Notes under the pieces: model-generated
Database searches by the model: none
Told to the model about the DNA's origin: nothing
The model's input: only the letters and a program-made list of their open reading frames with translations
Position numbers and translations under genes: made by a program
Shown: positions 25,802 to 34,019 of the stretch, one piece after another
Numbering within the stretch: position 1 is the first letter of the stretch
How the letters are laid out: the number at the start of each line of letters is the position of its first letter
NCBI GenBank assembly: GCA_017624235.1
Contig: JAGANL010000005.1
Coordinates: 1-54,641 of the forward strand
Length of the DNA: 54,641 nt
Source: Lachnospiraceae bacterium
GTDB taxonomy: Bacteria > Bacillota > Clostridia > Lachnospirales > Lachnospiraceae
Direction: 5' to 3'

Positions 25802-28603
25802 TCAGTCCTGAAACTTCCTTTTTCCCAGCCTTACATCCTCCATCACCTCTGTCAGCTCCTCCGGCAGATGGTCGAACAGATAGGTGCGGTCATGTTCGGG
25901 TTGGTTCAAATGTTCCTTTCGGATTTCCTCCTGCACCTGTTCCACCTCTTCCAGAAGTCCCTGCGCAGAAAGACGCTCCGCTCCCTGTCCCCATATAATA
26001 ATCTGTTCCAGAGCATCCGAGGTAGCAACTCGCACCCGGTATTTCCGTCCGATCTTATGTACCGTCTTCTCAATATATTGATCCGCAGTCTCCGCTTCCT
26101 TTGTATAGACTACATGGATATTGTGGTACTGCATGACACCGCCCGGATTGCCTTCCACACGGTACGCATCAAAGACTAAAATCAGCGTACACTTTTTATA
26201 CCCCTGATAATTGCACAGAATGTCCATCAGCTTCGTCCGCGCACTCTCGATGTTAACTTTGGAAAGTTCTCTGAGCTCCTCCCAGGAAAAAATAATGTTA
26301 TAACCATCCACCAGAAGATATTCCTCATCAGACTTCTTTTTGTCCACACGATAGGTACCAAATCTCTCAGATGGCTCTTCTTTCCGGGTACGACGGTATC
26401 GGCCTCGTTCTTCTCCGCCGGAACGATAGGTTCGTTCAAAAATTTCCTGCAGTTCCTTATCATCCACAATGGAAGCGGAAAACGATTCGGAAGAGCCCTT
26501 TTTAGAGGAAATGACGTTTCCCCGTTTTCCGTCTTCCCTGCATCTTTCAGTTCCTTCCTCTGCTGCTTCCGCAGCATCCCGCGCGAGGCCGCTCTCTACA
26601 TGCATATAATCATAAACCTGATTCCAGCTGACCACATAGCCTGCCCCATGGGCGCAGAAAACCGAACCGGTCGGATTCTCCAAATCTGCCTCCGCATCAT
26701 AGCCACTTGCTTCGATCACTTCCTCTGCATTATGGCATGGCTCATACCCGCTCAGGGTACAGGATATCCTGCCCCGTCCCCCGCTGTAGGCGGCCAGCTC
26801 CATCGGATAGCCCTGCAGCTCAGATACCGGAACAAATCCGTTTAAAATACTCATTTCTCCCTCTGTCTGCGGCGCATCGAATCTGCCGTGCATACGCTGC
26901 AGATCCGTAAGCGCTCTGCCAATCATCTGGGACGGTACCTCCAGACATACCTCATAGACCGGCTCCAGCAAGACACTTTCTGCCATTTTCAGTCCCTGAC
27001 GCACAGCCCGGTAGGTGGCCTGTCTGAAATCACCGCCCTCCGTATGCTTCAGGTGGGCCTTTCCTGCAATCAGCGTAATCCGCATATCCGTAATATCCGA
27101 GCCTGTCAGCACTCCCGGATGCTGCCGCTCTTCCAAATGAGTCAGAATCAGTCTCTGCCAGTTCTTATTCAGCATATCCGTGCTGCAGTTCGTATCAAAC
27201 TGCAGACCGCTTCCTGCCTCTCCCGGCTCTAACAGAAGATGTACCTCCGCATAGTGCCTGAGCGGCTCAAAGTGCCCCACACCTTCCGCACTGGTACGGA
27301 TGGTTTCCTTATAGACGATGCTGCCGCAGCCAAATTCGATTTCTACATGATAGCGCTCCCACACCATGCTCTTTAGGACCTCCATCTGCACCTCGCCCAT
27401 CACCTGTGCATGGATTTCGTTCAGCTTTTCATTCCACACCAGATGCAGCTGCGGCTCCTCCTCCGTAAGCTCCGACAATTGCAGAAACATCCTGTGCACA
27501 TCACATTCCGGCGGCAAAATGACCTGATAGGTCAAAACCGGTTCCAGAATAGGCAGCTCAGAATCCCTCTCGCATCCCAGTCCCTGACCGCAGCAGGTCT
27601 TTGTCAGTCCCGTCACCGCACAGATGCTTCCGGCCTCTGCTTCCGGTATCGTCTGATACTGTGCACCGGAGTAAAGCCGTATCTGATCCACCTTTTCCTC
27701 AAAGTACTGCTCCGTTTCTCCAGTCTCTGCTGTATTTCTTCCGACGGCTCTTCCGCAGACAGACATTCGGGCCTTTAAGCTGCCTCCCGTCACCTTCAGA
27801 TAAGTCAGTCGCTTTCCCTGTTTATCTCTGCCGATTTTAAATACCTTCGCGCCAAACTCAGGACCATATTCCGGCTCCCTTGTATATAGGAAGAAACTGT
27901 CCAAAAAATCCTGCACACCCTCCAATTTGAGGGCCGAGCCAAAGTAACATGGAAACAGCTCCCGATGAACGATTGCCCGGATTAACTGCTCTGTCTCCAG
28001 TCTGCCGGATTCCAGAAATGCCTCTAACAGCACCTCGCTGCACATGGCTGCATTTTCATAAAATACAGCATTCTGTGCCTCATCCACAGCTATTCCGTCC
28101 GCATCAGGCCCTTCCGCATACGTAAAATCCACACACCGCTCATCCAGCCTGCTTCTTACCTCCTGCAGCAATGCCTCCCGGTCGGTTCCCTCCTGGTCCA
28201 TTTTGTTGATGAATAGGAAAACCGGAACCTCATACCGCTTTAACAGCTTCCAGAGCGTCTGTACATGTCCCTGCACCCCATCAGCGCCGTTTATGACCAG
28301 TATGGCATAGTCCAATACCTGTAGAGTCCTCTCCATCTCTGCTGAAAAATCCACATGTCCCGGAGTATCCAGCAGAGTCATGGAATGCTCAGCGCCTCTC
28401 TGATCCGTATAGTGAAGCTGTGCCTGCTTGGAGAAAATGGTAATTCCCCTGGTACGTTCCAGCTCGTAGGTATCCAGGAAAGCATCCTGATGATCTACCC
28501 TGCCCAGCCTGCGTATTTCCCCGCTGACATATAAAATTCCCTCCGCCAGGGTGGTCTTGCCCGCATCCACGTGGGCAAGTATTCCGGTTACTAAATTAGC
28601 CAT
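25802..28603 (-). CDS. TetM/EF-G-like translational GTPase fused to a Rae1/YacP-type NYN nuclease
   Basis: The 933-residue protein begins as a ribosomal-protection GTPase: G1 AHVDAGKTTL (10-19), G2 around RTRGITI, G3 DTPGH (79-83), G4 NKMD (133-136), then EF-G domains II-V to about residue 690. After a charged linker, residues 760-905 form an NYN/PIN-like domain of the YacP family: LLVDGYNIIF (Asp766), LVFDAYRV (Asp812), ETADQYIE (Asp841) and VATSDALEQ (Asp863), all acidic positions kept. In Bacillus, Rae1 (YacP) cleaves mRNA in the ribosomal A site. The fusion therefore suggests a factor that binds the A site with GTP and cuts mRNA there. Classical tetracycline protection is less certain. 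The start overlaps the DUF4432 gene by 13 bases. Confidence 0.9.
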   Translation of the reverse strand: MANLVTGILAHVDAGKTTLAEGILYVSGEIRRLGRVDHQDAFLDTYELERTRGITIFSKQAQLHYTDQRGAEHSMTLLDTPGHVDFSAEMERTLQVLDYAILVINGADGVQGHVQTLWKLLKRYEVPVFLFINKMDQEGTDREALLQEVRSRLDERCVDFTYAEGPDADGIAVDEAQNAVFYENAAMCSEVLLEAFLESGRLETEQLIRAIVHRELFPCYFGSALKLEGVQDFLDSFFLYTREPEYGPEFGAKVFKIGRDKQGKRLTYLKVTGGSLKARMSVCGRAVGRNTAETGETEQYFEEKVDQIRLYSGAQYQTIPEAEAGSICAVTGLTKTCCGQGLGCERDSELPILEPVLTYQVILPPECDVHRMFLQLSELTEEEPQLHLVWNEKLNEIHAQVMGEVQMEVLKSMVWERYHVEIEFGCGSIVYKETIRTSAEGVGHFEPLRHYAEVHLLLEPGEAGSGLQFDTNCSTDMLNKNWQRLILTHLEERQHPGVLTGSDITDMRITLIAGKAHLKHTEGGDFRQATYRAVRQGLKMAESVLLEPVYEVCLEVPSQMIGRALTDLQRMHGRFDAPQTEGEMSILNGFVPVSELQGYPMELAAYSGGRGRISCTLSGYEPCHNAEEVIEASGYDAEADLENPTGSVFCAHGAGYVVSWNQVYDYMHVESGLARDAAEAAEEGTERCREDGKRGNVISSKKGSSESFSASIVDDKELQEIFERTYRSGGEERGRYRRTRKEEPSERFGTYRVDKKKSDEEYLLVDGYNIIFSWEELRELSKVNIESARTKLMDILCNYQGYKKCTLILVFDAYRVEGNPGGVMQYHNIHVVYTKEAETADQYIEKTVHKIGRKYRVRVATSDALEQIIIWGQGAERLSAQGLLEEVEQVQEEIRKEHLNQPEHDRTYLFDHLPEELTEVMEDVRLGKRKFQD

Positions 28604-29574
28604 TCTGCCTCGTCCTCCAGCATGCGGACCTTTACCTGATAGCGTACCTGCTCCCCGGGTGCCAGTATGGTCAGCCTTCCATCCTGACGCATCTTAGCCC
28701 TGCCATCCGGGTGGCAGTTGCCAGGCTCTAAGCCCAGAACATAATCTCTCTGTCCCATCATTTTCCATTCCGTGAAAAACGGCAGATTTTGCGCATCAAA
28801 GGTGATGACAAGGCCCTGTCCGATTTCAGGATTATAGATGGCTGCCCGTCCTTCCTTTTCAAACTGATGATAATAGCACTGCTCTTCAAACTGTGGCTGC
28901 GGTGTCAGTATCTGATCCCAGCTTCCGATTCCCTCTTGGGCACGTTCATTTCTGGCCTCAACCGATACGGAGGGAATATACAGCTTTGCCTTCTCTGACA
29001 GAAGCGGATATCCCATGTTCATATGATATAATATCTCAACCGGATATTCCGAATCCCCTCTGTTCGTAATCACATCTTCAATCGTAAAGCTGTTCTCCCG
29101 CTTGGAACAACGAATGACCCTGTCCAGAATCAGCTTTCTGGAAAAGATTCCTTCATCATTCATTCTGGCATGGATACGGATTTCCTCCTCATCCTGCTCC
29201 CAATAGATGTGCTCTGCCGGCGTATTGGCGATGGTACCATGCAAGGGCAGCTCCTCTCCCGCATCCACACCTGGCTTTCCGACCGAACAAAGTCCGCAGG
29301 TCGTCAGAAAACCGGCTGTAAAGGATTTTAAAAAACCATCTCCCTGCCCGTCATAATAGGCAGGTGCTACATAGCCGCACGGTGAAAAATATCCCATGTT
29401 CATGCCCCGAAAGCTCAGCCTTGCAATATCCGCACACCGATCTGCCGAAACCGTAAACTCCATCCCTTTTCCATTTCGCACCTGTAGCAGACGCATTCCG
29501 TCTCCCTTTCCACCTACCAGACGATGTTCCTCGACACCGCATAACTGACTTTCATGTCCTATATATGGATTCAT
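28591..29574 (-). CDS. DUF4432 aldose-1-epimerase-like protein
   Basis: The ATG at 29574 follows GGAGGAG. The 327-residue product is a galactose-mutarotase-like beta-sandwich protein of the DUF4432 group (MNPYIGHESQLCGV, a VSADRCADIARLSFRGMNMGYFSP segment, PLHGTIANTPAEH, ILYHMNMGYPLL, GLEPGNCHPDGR). The His of LHG and of YHMNMG and the Glu of GLEPGN correspond to the substrate-binding and catalytic residues of aldose 1-epimerases. Some members act on sugar or sugar-acid anomers; the substrate here is unknown. It overlaps the downstream GTPase-NYN gene by 13 bases, so the two are translationally coupled, although no functional link is obvious. Confidence 0.85.
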   Translation of the reverse strand: MNPYIGHESQLCGVEEHRLVGGKGDGMRLLQVRNGKGMEFTVSADRCADIARLSFRGMNMGYFSPCGYVAPAYYDGQGDGFLKSFTAGFLTTCGLCSVGKPGVDAGEELPLHGTIANTPAEHIYWEQDEEEIRIHARMNDEGIFSRKLILDRVIRCSKRENSFTIEDVITNRGDSEYPVEILYHMNMGYPLLSEKAKLYIPSVSVEARNERAQEGIGSWDQILTPQPQFEEQCYYHQFEKEGRAAIYNPEIGQGLVITFDAQNLPFFTEWKMMGQRDYVLGLEPGNCHPDGRAKMRQDGRLTILAPGEQVRYQVKVRMLEDEAEWLI

Positions 29575-29660
29575 AATGCTTCTCCTCCGTTCCATTTTAC
29601 TGTTATGTTCATTTTACACCATACCTCTCTAATTGAAAAACCATAAAATGCAGAAAATGT

Positions 29661-29692
29661 AAAAAGGAGGCTGCCTGACGGCAAGCCTCCCG
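29661..29692 (-). terminator. Terminator of the purO-purH operon
   Basis: GGAGGCTGCC (29666-29675) pairs with GGCAAGCCTCC (29680-29690) with one bulge. The minus strand continues TTTTTACATT. Confidence 0.88.
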
Positions 29693-29706
29693 GACTGCAA
29701 ATATTT

Positions 29707-30885
29707 TTAATGGTGGAACAGGCGGATACCTGTAAAGGCCATCGCCATATCATATTTGTCACAGCATTCGATAACCAGATCGTCACGCACAGAACCACCC
29801 GGCTGTGCAATATATTTTACACCGCTCTTATAAGCTCTTTCAATATTATCGGAGAACGGGAAAAACGCATCGGAGCCAAGCGTGACATCCGTATTGCCGT
29901 CCAGCCATGCTCTCTTTTCCTCTCTGGTAAATACCGGCGGCTTTACCTTGAAGCGTTTTTGCCACTCACCCTCACGCAGTACGTCTTCGTATTCATCCCC
30001 GATATAAACATCTATCGTATTGTCTCTGTCCGCACGGCCTAAGGAATCGACAAACTGAAGTCCCAGTACCTGAGGAGCCTGACGCAGATACCAGTTGTCA
30101 GCCTTCTGTCCTGCCAGTCTGGTACAATGCACTCTGGACTGCTGACCTGCACCGATACCGATGGCCTGTCCGCCCTTTACGTAGCATACGGAATTGGACT
30201 GTGTATACTTTAAGGTAATGAGTGCAATCTTCATATCGATGATGGCAGATTCCGGGATGTCTTTATTTTTGGTTACCACATTGGATAACAGGTCTCCGTT
30301 GATATCCAGTTCGTTTCTTCCCTGTTCAAAGGTAATGCCGAATACCTGCTTTCTTTCCAGCTCTGCGGGAACATAATCCGGATCAATCTGAATGATATTG
30401 TAATTGCCCTTTTTCTTTGCCTTTAACAGCTCCAGCGCTTCCTCTGTATAGCCCGGAGCAATCACGCCATCCGATACCTCTCTTTTGATGAGGCGTGCCG
30501 TATCAGCATCACAGACATCGGACAGGGCAATAAAATCACCAAAGGAAGACATTCTGTCCGCACCTCTTGCTCTTGCATAAGCACAGGCAAGCGGGGAAAG
30601 CTCTCCCAGATCATCCACCCAGTAAATCTTTGCCAGGGTTTCTGTCAGAGGAAGTCCAACTGCTGCACCTGCCGGAGATACATGCTTAAAGGAAGTAGCT
30701 GCCGGAAGTCCGGTGGCTGCCTTTAATTCTTTTACTAACTGCCAGCCGTTAAAGGCATCCAGAAAATTGATATATCCTGGTTTTCCGTTCAATACGGTAA
30801 CAGGCAGGTCGTTTCCATCCTCCATAAAGATACGGGACGGCTTCTGGTTCGGGTTACATCCATATTTTAACTGAATCTCATTCAT
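29707..30885 (-). CDS. purH: AICAR formyltransferase, stand-alone
   Basis: The 392-residue product contains only the transformylase half of PurH: LKYGCNPNQKPSRIF, the catalytic Lys-His in ATSFKHVSPAGAAVG, FIALSDVCD, VCYVKGGQAIGIGAGQQSRV, LGSDAFFPFSDNIERA and a C-terminal IAQPGGSVRDDLVIECC. The N-terminal MGS-like IMP cyclohydrolase domain found in usual PurH (about 520 residues in total) is absent. The enzyme transfers formyl from 10-formyl-THF to AICAR. The missing second step is supplied by the PurO-type cyclohydrolase encoded 47 bases upstream, and the two are controlled by one ZTP riboswitch. GGAGAAAGTGAA precedes the ATG. Confidence 0.93.
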   Translation of the reverse strand: MNEIQLKYGCNPNQKPSRIFMEDGNDLPVTVLNGKPGYINFLDAFNGWQLVKELKAATGLPAATSFKHVSPAGAAVGLPLTETLAKIYWVDDLGELSPLACAYARARGADRMSSFGDFIALSDVCDADTARLIKREVSDGVIAPGYTEEALELLKAKKKGNYNIIQIDPDYVPAELERKQVFGITFEQGRNELDINGDLLSNVVTKNKDIPESAIIDMKIALITLKYTQSNSVCYVKGGQAIGIGAGQQSRVHCTRLAGQKADNWYLRQAPQVLGLQFVDSLGRADRDNTIDVYIGDEYEDVLREGEWQKRFKVKPPVFTREEKRAWLDGNTDVTLGSDAFFPFSDNIERAYKSGVKYIAQPGGSVRDDLVIECCDKYDMAMAFTGIRLFHH

Positions 30886-30932
30886 TTCACTTTCTCCTTG
30901 CTTTTGTACTTGGCATCGTTCAACTATATGCC

Positions 30933-31646
30933 CTACTGGTTTTTATTTACGATTCTCGTCTCATAGGTTCCGTTTTCAATATCAATAAAGCGAACGAACA
31001 GGGAAACCTTATTCTCCTCATTCAGGCTGTTCCATACCAGCTCCGTGAAAGCATCAATGTCATCCGGTATGGATACTAACTTCGGCTCTCCTTCAAAGCT
31101 CGGCAGCGGATTGCCGTCGTGCATATAGGTATGAATGAAATGGCCTTCTCCTGCAATCGGATTTTCATAAGAGAACGTATAACGGTTGCAGGCATCCGGA
31201 TTGCCGTTGTTGCTCTTTAAAATGGACATAGCGTAATCATACTTTCCGCCTTCTACATGCATCACACCGGAAATACGGGGTGTATAGTTTGGTCCGTCCG
31301 GTTCAAATTCGCGGGAGCGCAGGGACTGTTCAAAGGTCAGCTCCTGATCCATTCCCTCATAAATCGTATCGGTCTGATCGCCGTTTGTAACAATGGTGCG
31401 GTTTCCGAGTACACGTACCGGGGCATAGATAATCAGGCTCGGATCTTCTAATTTGGAAGGGTCGAATGCCTGTGTACGGATTCCTTCACCTTCTTTGACA
31501 AAGACACGGTTTCTGCTGTTTACGCTTCTTCCCATAATGAAGTACGCAGTCACTGCCTTCTTACCATCTGCCGATCTGCCAATGACAATTCCCCGTCCCG
31601 GGTAGGCATTTCCCTTTAGTTCCTGTTCCAGTGATAACATGTTCAT
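30933..31646 (-). CDS. purO: PurO-type IMP cyclohydrolase
   Basis: The ATG at 31646 follows GGAGGATAGGAAA; the frame extends into the riboswitch leader, which is not coding. The 237-residue product resembles the archaeal-type IMP cyclohydrolase family (PurO) rather than the MGS-like domain of PurH. It has an N-terminal NAYPGRGIVIGRSADGKKAVTAYFIMGRS segment with Arg and Tyr residues typical of the family, a NRTIVTNGDQTDTIYEG turn and a GPNYTPRISGV motif. It closes the FAICAR ring to IMP, the last step of purine synthesis. It is the first gene of the purO-purH operon. Confidence 0.87.
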   Translation of the reverse strand: MNMLSLEQELKGNAYPGRGIVIGRSADGKKAVTAYFIMGRSVNSRNRVFVKEGEGIRTQAFDPSKLEDPSLIIYAPVRVLGNRTIVTNGDQTDTIYEGMDQELTFEQSLRSREFEPDGPNYTPRISGVMHVEGGKYDYAMSILKSNNGNPDACNRYTFSYENPIAGEGHFIHTYMHDGNPLPSFEGEPKLVSIPDDIDAFTELVWNSLNEENKVSLFVRFIDIENGTYETRIVNKNQ

Positions 31647-31732
31647 TTTCCTATCCTCCGAAATATGTGGTCTTTTGTTGCTCGTGCGGGCAGGCATTTT
31701 CCTATCAGGCAGAAATACTGTAAGCTGTGCAT

Positions 31733-31900
31733 AAAAAAACCACCTGGACGCACTTTTATCATGCTGCCCAGGCGGTCGGCTCTTTCCTTCCATATTTTAT
31801 GACCAGACACTGCTTCTGCCTCGCACAAAATACCCATACACTTCCTGTAGGTTCTCCTACACAGGCAACACCTGCTTCCGCCAGTCGTGTATCTGCTTCT
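31733..31900 (-). promoter_or_regulatory. ZTP (pfl) riboswitch with overlapping terminator
   Basis: On the minus strand the two conserved aptamer halves are visible: ACACGACTGGCGGAAG (GACTGGCGGAAG at 31875-31886) and CCGACCGCCTGGGCA (31765-31779), joined by a variable hairpin. ACCGCCTGG (31768-31776) can alternatively pair with CCAGGTGGT (31739-31747) followed by seven Ts. That terminator competes with the aptamer core. ZTP/ZMP, which accumulates when formyl-folate is short, would therefore favour read-through into purO-purH. Confidence 0.93.
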
Positions 31901-31958
31901 ATCATAAGCGAAACTGGGGAGAATTGCAAGCCTTAAACCTGTTTGAGAAATACTGATC

Positions 31959-33293
31959 TCAATTTCGCTTCGGCATAACGCTCATATATGCCGGACGGAT
32001 AATTTTATCCGCCGTAATCAATTCTTCAATGCGGTGAGCGCTCCAGCCTACAATTCTGGCAATGGAGAAAATCGCCGTATACAATTCCACCGGGATTCCC
32101 AGCATTTCATAGACAAATCCGCTGTAAAAATCCACATTAGGACTCACGCCCTTTTGCATATGACGTTTTTGGGCAATCAGAACAGGTGCAACCTCTTCTA
32201 TCGTATTATACAGCAGCAAGTCCTTCTCCCGGCTCTTTTCCATGGCCAGTTTTTCCACATATCCCTTAAAAATTCTTTCCCTCGGATCAGACAGGGAATA
32301 GACGGCATGACCCATTCCATAGATCAGACCCTTTTGGTCAAATGCCTCTCCCTCCAGTATTTTACCAAGATAAGCTGCTATCTCTTCCTTATCCTCCACA
32401 TCCTGAATGTGTTCCTTAATGTCGCGCATCATCTCCATGACTTTGATGTTGGCTCCACCATGCTTCGGCCCCTTCAAAGAGGACATGGCCGCTGCCATAG
32501 TAGAATAGGTATCGGAACCGGAGGAGGTCACCACTCTGGTGGTAAACGTGGAATTATTGCCACCTCCATGCTCCATATGTAAAATCAATGCCGTATCCAG
32601 AACCTTTGCCTCCACCGGTGTATACTGTTTATCCTGACGAAGCATCATCAACAGATTTTCCGCTGTGGACAGCTCCGGATCGGGATGGTGGATATACAGG
32701 CTGGCACCCTTTTCATAATGATTGTAAGCATTATAGCCATAAACTGCTAAAAGCGGAAATTCACTGATTAGCTGTATACACTGTCTGAGGGAATTGCTGA
32801 CGCTTGTATCCTTGGCATTCTGATCATAGGATGCCAGTGTCAGAATGCTCCTGGTCATGGAATTCATAATGTCTTCCGTAGGCGCCTTCATAATGACGTC
32901 TCTTGTAAAATTGGTCGGCAGCGTACGGCATTCTCCTATCAACCGCGCAAATTCCTGCTGCTCCTCCTGTGATGGCAGTTCTCCCATCAGCAAAAGATAG
33001 GCAATCTTCTCAAATCCAGGTTCTTTCTCTCCAAGCCCATGGATGAGATCCTCGACCCGGTATCCCCGATACCACAATTCTCCATCGCATGGCATCCTCT
33101 TTCCTCCTACATTTTGGAAAGAAACAATCTTTGATATATTGGTCAATCCGGTCAGCACGCCGTTTCCCTTCTCATCACGCAGTCCCTGATTCACTCCGTA
33201 TTCCTCATACAAACGAGGTGCTATATTGTCATTGCTTCTGCATACCTCTTCCTTCTGTTTCGCATATTCATTCACCAGCTTCATCGTATCCAT
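31959..33293 (-). CDS. gltA: Citrate synthase
   Basis: The ATG at 33293 follows GGAGAGGAGG. The 444-residue enzyme has the large and small helical domains with the catalytic histidines in ILHMEHGGGNNSTF and GMGHAVYSLSDPRER, a substrate-binding GPKHGGAN segment, and a C-terminal GIPVELYTAIFSIARIVGWSAHRIEE. Length and motifs fit the Gram-positive type II-like or anaerobe-specific citrate synthases. In a fermentative anaerobe it most likely supplies 2-oxoglutarate for glutamate synthesis. The stop of the MarR-family gene overlaps its start by 26 bases, so the two form one operon. No aconitase or isocitrate dehydrogenase is nearby. Confidence 0.93.
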   Translation of the reverse strand: MDTMKLVNEYAKQKEEVCRSNDNIAPRLYEEYGVNQGLRDEKGNGVLTGLTNISKIVSFQNVGGKRMPCDGELWYRGYRVEDLIHGLGEKEPGFEKIAYLLLMGELPSQEEQQEFARLIGECRTLPTNFTRDVIMKAPTEDIMNSMTRSILTLASYDQNAKDTSVSNSLRQCIQLISEFPLLAVYGYNAYNHYEKGASLYIHHPDPELSTAENLLMMLRQDKQYTPVEAKVLDTALILHMEHGGGNNSTFTTRVVTSSGSDTYSTMAAAMSSLKGPKHGGANIKVMEMMRDIKEHIQDVEDKEEIAAYLGKILEGEAFDQKGLIYGMGHAVYSLSDPRERIFKGYVEKLAMEKSREKDLLLYNTIEEVAPVLIAQKRHMQKGVSPNVDFYSGFVYEMLGIPVELYTAIFSIARIVGWSAHRIEELITADKIIRPAYMSVMPKRN

Positions 33294-33777
33294 CCGTATC
33301 CTCCTCTCCTTCCATCTCACTGCTCATCACGGTCTCCAGCTGCTTCATCAGCTGCAGGAGCAGTATAAGATTCTCCTTACCGTATTTCCGAATGACACGG
33401 CTGTAATAAGCCCTTAAAATACCCTCCTGCTCATTTAACAGCTCCTGTCCCAGCTCCGTAATCGTGACATAAGTTCCTTCGCTCCCATCCCCGTCGTGCG
33501 ACCAGGATACCAGCCCTCTGTCCCGTAATGCGCCTGTCATTTTTGCAGTCTGCCGAATCGTAAGCTGCAGCTTATCCGCCAATTCCTTCAAATACGTCCT
33601 TCCCGAATAGATTTCAGAGACTTCACCTGCTGCCGCTATCATATGAAGTGCAATATATTCCGGCATACCCAGCTTTGCAAACAGCTTTTGTCTTTGATCC
33701 TGATTCATCAGATATCTTCGGTAAATCAGTTCGTGGGCCAGATTGTCAATCTCCCTGACATTTTCCTTTTCCTTCAT
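33268..33777 (-). CDS. MarR-family transcriptional regulator
   Basis: The 169-residue protein has a winged helix-turn-helix of MarR type: LGMPEYIALHMIA, LKELADKLQLTIRQTAKMTGALRDRGLVSWSHD (recognition helix) and a wing GSEGTYVTITELGQELL, followed by a long C-terminal helix for dimerisation. The ligand is unknown. AAGGAG lies just before the ATG. It overlaps citrate synthase and probably controls it or is simply co-expressed. Its leader carries a perfect CIRCE operator and, further up, a terminator-like hairpin, unusual for this family. Confidence 0.88.
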   Translation of the reverse strand: MKEKENVREIDNLAHELIYRRYLMNQDQRQKLFAKLGMPEYIALHMIAAAGEVSEIYSGRTYLKELADKLQLTIRQTAKMTGALRDRGLVSWSHDGDGSEGTYVTITELGQELLNEQEGILRAYYSRVIRKYGKENLILLLQLMKQLETVMSSEMEGEEDTDGYDEAGE

Positions 33778-33813
33778 ATATTTTGCTCCTTTCCTATATA
33801 ATTTCTGTTTTTG

Positions 33814-33840
33814 TTAGCACTCTCTTTTGTTGAGTGCTAA
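33814..33840. promoter_or_regulatory. Perfect CIRCE (HrcA) operator
   Basis: TTAGCACTC (33814-33822), 9 bases, GAGTGCTAA (33832-33840) is an exact CIRCE element. It lies 37 bases upstream of the MarR-family start codon. No chaperone gene is in the window. Confidence 0.9.
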
Positions 33841-33849
33841 TATATGATT

Positions 33850-33876
33850 AAAAAAAATGCTTCACCTACATGAAGC
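33850..33876 (-). terminator. Leader terminator upstream of the MarR gene
   Basis: On the minus strand GCTTCA/TGAAGC (33859-33864, 33871-33876) form a short hairpin followed by eight Ts (33850-33857). It lies about 25 bases after the TTGACA/TAAAAT promoter start and before the CIRCE, so it would attenuate that transcript. Confidence 0.6.
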
Positions 33877-33905
33877 TGAAAGTTTCTGTTTATCTGTTGC
33901 TTATG

Positions 33906-33934
33906 ATTTTATAGCCCGAAAAACGCTTTGTCAA
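33906..33934 (-). promoter_or_regulatory. Promoter upstream of the MarR-citrate synthase operon
   Basis: Minus strand TTGACA (33929-33934), 17 bases, TAAAAT (33906-33911). Predicted start near 33899. Confidence 0.75.
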
Positions 33935-34019
33935 CACACTTTATTCTTTTTTCATATTTTCCGATATAATAGATAGAAAAAAGCGGCTCTGTCCGGGCCG
34001 CAGACGGAGGCCGCCATAC

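Noticed and set aside
25802-28603. Acquired tet(M)/tet(W)-type resistance gene
   Set aside because: Length of 933 residues with an NYN tail, linkage to chromosomal genes and no mobile element make a resident factor more likely.
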